Source of the DNA: Arthrobacter sp. C2
GTDB taxonomy: Bacteria > Actinomycetota > Actinomycetes > Actinomycetales > Micrococcaceae
DNA length: 64,000 nucleotides
Direction of reading: 5' to 3'
Assembly: GCA_024207135.1 (NCBI GenBank)
Contig: CP042428.1
Location: forward strand, 248,001-312,000
Shown here piece by piece: positions 63,121 through 64,000 of the stretch (positions are counted from its first letter, which is position 1; the number at the start of each line of letters is the position of its first letter). The notes under the pieces were generated by a model. That model was not told the DNA's origin and ran no database searches. It worked only from the letters and a program-made list of their open reading frames with translations. The position numbers and the translations under genes were made by a program.

Positions 63121-63600
63121 CTAGACGTAAATCAGGACGTCGTCGCCCTTGATCTGCGCGGCGAAGCGCTCCAGCGCGGCACGGGCCGGACCGGCAACGG
63201 CCTTGCCGTCCTCGGGCTGGAAATATGAGCCGTGGCAGGGACAGTAGAAGGCCTCGCCGTTGGGGTCCTTGGTGGTCACCGCGCAGCCCTGGTGGGTGCA
63301 GATCGCGGTGTAGGCCAGCACCGTCTTCGCGTTGGGGCGGAAGAGCAGGAACCCGGCCTGCTTGCCAGCTTCCTCGCCCCGGGTGCGTACCGCGGCGACC
63401 GACAGGCGCGTTCCCACGGCCAGCTCGGCCACGGTGGCCACGACGGTTCCCTCGCCTTCGGGTGCCGGGGGAGCGGAGGGCTCGTTGTTCGGTGCGGCCG
63501 AGGAACCGTCGCCGCAGGCGGCCAGTGCCAGGGTGGCGCCGGCGGCCACGGTGGTGCCGACAAAGGCGCGGCGCGTGCAATCAGGGATGGGCAAACTCAT
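63121..63600 (-). CDS. Exported Rieske 2Fe-2S protein, Tat substrate
   Basis: A 159-residue protein. The N-terminus TRRAFVG followed by a hydrophobic stretch ending LALAACG suggests a Tat signal with a lipobox, so the protein is probably a lipoprotein. A low-complexity Pro/Ala/Glu spacer precedes the Rieske domain, which carries CTHQGC and CPCHGSYF, both with Cys and His ligands. Redox partners are unknown. The start is taken as the ATG at 63600. A paralogue lies just upstream. Confidence 0.9.
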   Translation of the reverse strand: MSLPIPDCTRRAFVGTTVAAGATLALAACGDGSSAAPNNEPSAPPAPEGEGTVVATVAELAVGTRLSVAAVRTRGEEAGKQAGFLLFRPNAKTVLAYTAICTHQGCAVTTKDPNGEAFYCPCHGSYFQPEDGKAVAGPARAALERFAAQIKGDDVLIYV

Positions 63601-63691
63601 GGGACCCATCATTCCACGCGGGCGCGGCACCCAGGCGCAGCCTACGCTGCGATGTCACTTACAAACGCACCCGCGTGCCGGGGGCCGCCCG

Positions 63692-64000
63692 CTAGAGGAG
63701 GATCTTGACCTCGGGGCCGTCCACCTCGGTGGCGAAGCGGGCCAGGGACTTCGGGGCAGGACCCTGGACGACCGAACCGTCGAGCTTCGAGTACTCCGAG
63801 CCGTGGCAGGGGCACTTGAAGATCTCGCCGCTGCCGGTGCCGACCTTGCACCCCTGGTGGGTGCACACCGAGGTGTAGGCCAGGACCGTGGCCTCGTCCG
63901 GGCGGTAGAGCAGGTAGCCGGCACCGTTGACGGTGACCGAGGCGGTGCCCTTGACCGGAAGCTTCGCCAGCGCGATCGCGTCGACGGGCTTGCCGGTGGC
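63692..64000 (-). CDS. Second Rieske 2Fe-2S protein (5' end outside window)
   Basis: The C-terminal 102 codons are visible, ending at the TAG at 63692-63694. They carry the two cluster motifs CTHQGC and CPCHGSEYS, with a final [14 protein letters not shown]. The N-terminal part, including any signal, lies beyond the window edge. It is a paralogue of the adjacent downstream Rieske protein on the same strand, 91 bp apart. Confidence 0.9.
   Translation of the reverse strand, partial: ATGKPVDAIALAKLPVKGTASVTVNGAGYLLYRPDEATVLAYTSVCTHQGCKVGTGSGEIFKCPCHGSEYSKLDGSVVQGPAPKSLARFATEVDGPEVKILL

Overview
The window is 64 kb of GC-rich chromosomal DNA from an actinobacterium, most likely a member of the Micrococcaceae (Arthrobacter-like). 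The evidence is gene content and order. It carries actinobacterial marker families (SepH, DUF3093, DUF3159, DUF3710, DUF4192, DUF4193, DUF5998, DUF7455, PAC2), mycothiol-linked enzymes, and the sigA-parE-parC-sepH-dut-TrkA-acnA-dxs order familiar from Streptomyces and Mycobacterium. No rRNA, tRNA, CRISPR array, insertion sequence or prophage was recognised. The genus is an inference.

Layout. (1) 1-9.2 kb, mostly minus strand: a lipoate module (lipA, partial; lipB; a two-lipoyl-domain E2 acyltransferase; dihydrolipoyl dehydrogenase; leucyl aminopeptidase), interrupted by a Ser/Thr-kinase-like membrane protein, an OsmC-family protein and a small membrane protein. (2) 9.6-17.4 kb: a PAC2 protein coupled to an MFS transporter, a DUF4192 protein, the principal sigma factor, a DUF7455 zinc-ribbon protein and parE. 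(3) 17.5-25.1 kb: a BlaI-type repressor and M56 membrane protease divergent from cydA, cydB and a fused cydDC. Two TTCTAC-N5-GTAGAA operators lie between them. This is the most interesting regulatory unit. (4) 25.1-50.6 kb: the conserved core, with parC, a Pat-like protein acetyltransferase, DUF5998, a phosphodiesterase-like protein, sepH, DUF4193, DUF3093, dut, DUF3710, an OB-fold protein, DUF3159, two TrkA-type RCK proteins divergent from a KimA-like permease, a TRAM-domain RNA methyltransferase, aconitase, a coiled-coil membrane protein, an arsenate-reductase-like phosphatase, dxs and a DUF402 protein. (5) 50.7-64 kb, more accessory: three successive DinB/mycothiol-isomerase-fold proteins, argG, an aldo/keto reductase with a nucleoside hydrolase, two VOC genes (one decayed), a complete ECF transporter (S, T and fused A-A), an isochorismatase-family hydrolase and two tandem Rieske proteins, the second cut by the window edge.

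How the genes work together. LipB and LipA build the lipoyl groups that the E2 needs and dihydrolipoyl dehydrogenase recycles. The Cyd proteins make cytochrome bd oxidase and its assembly exporter, probably under the local BlaI/M56 pair. The two RCK proteins probably gate the neighbouring permease. The ECF genes are translationally coupled and should form one importer of unknown substrate. Most operons end in strong GC-rich hairpins, several of which serve converging genes.
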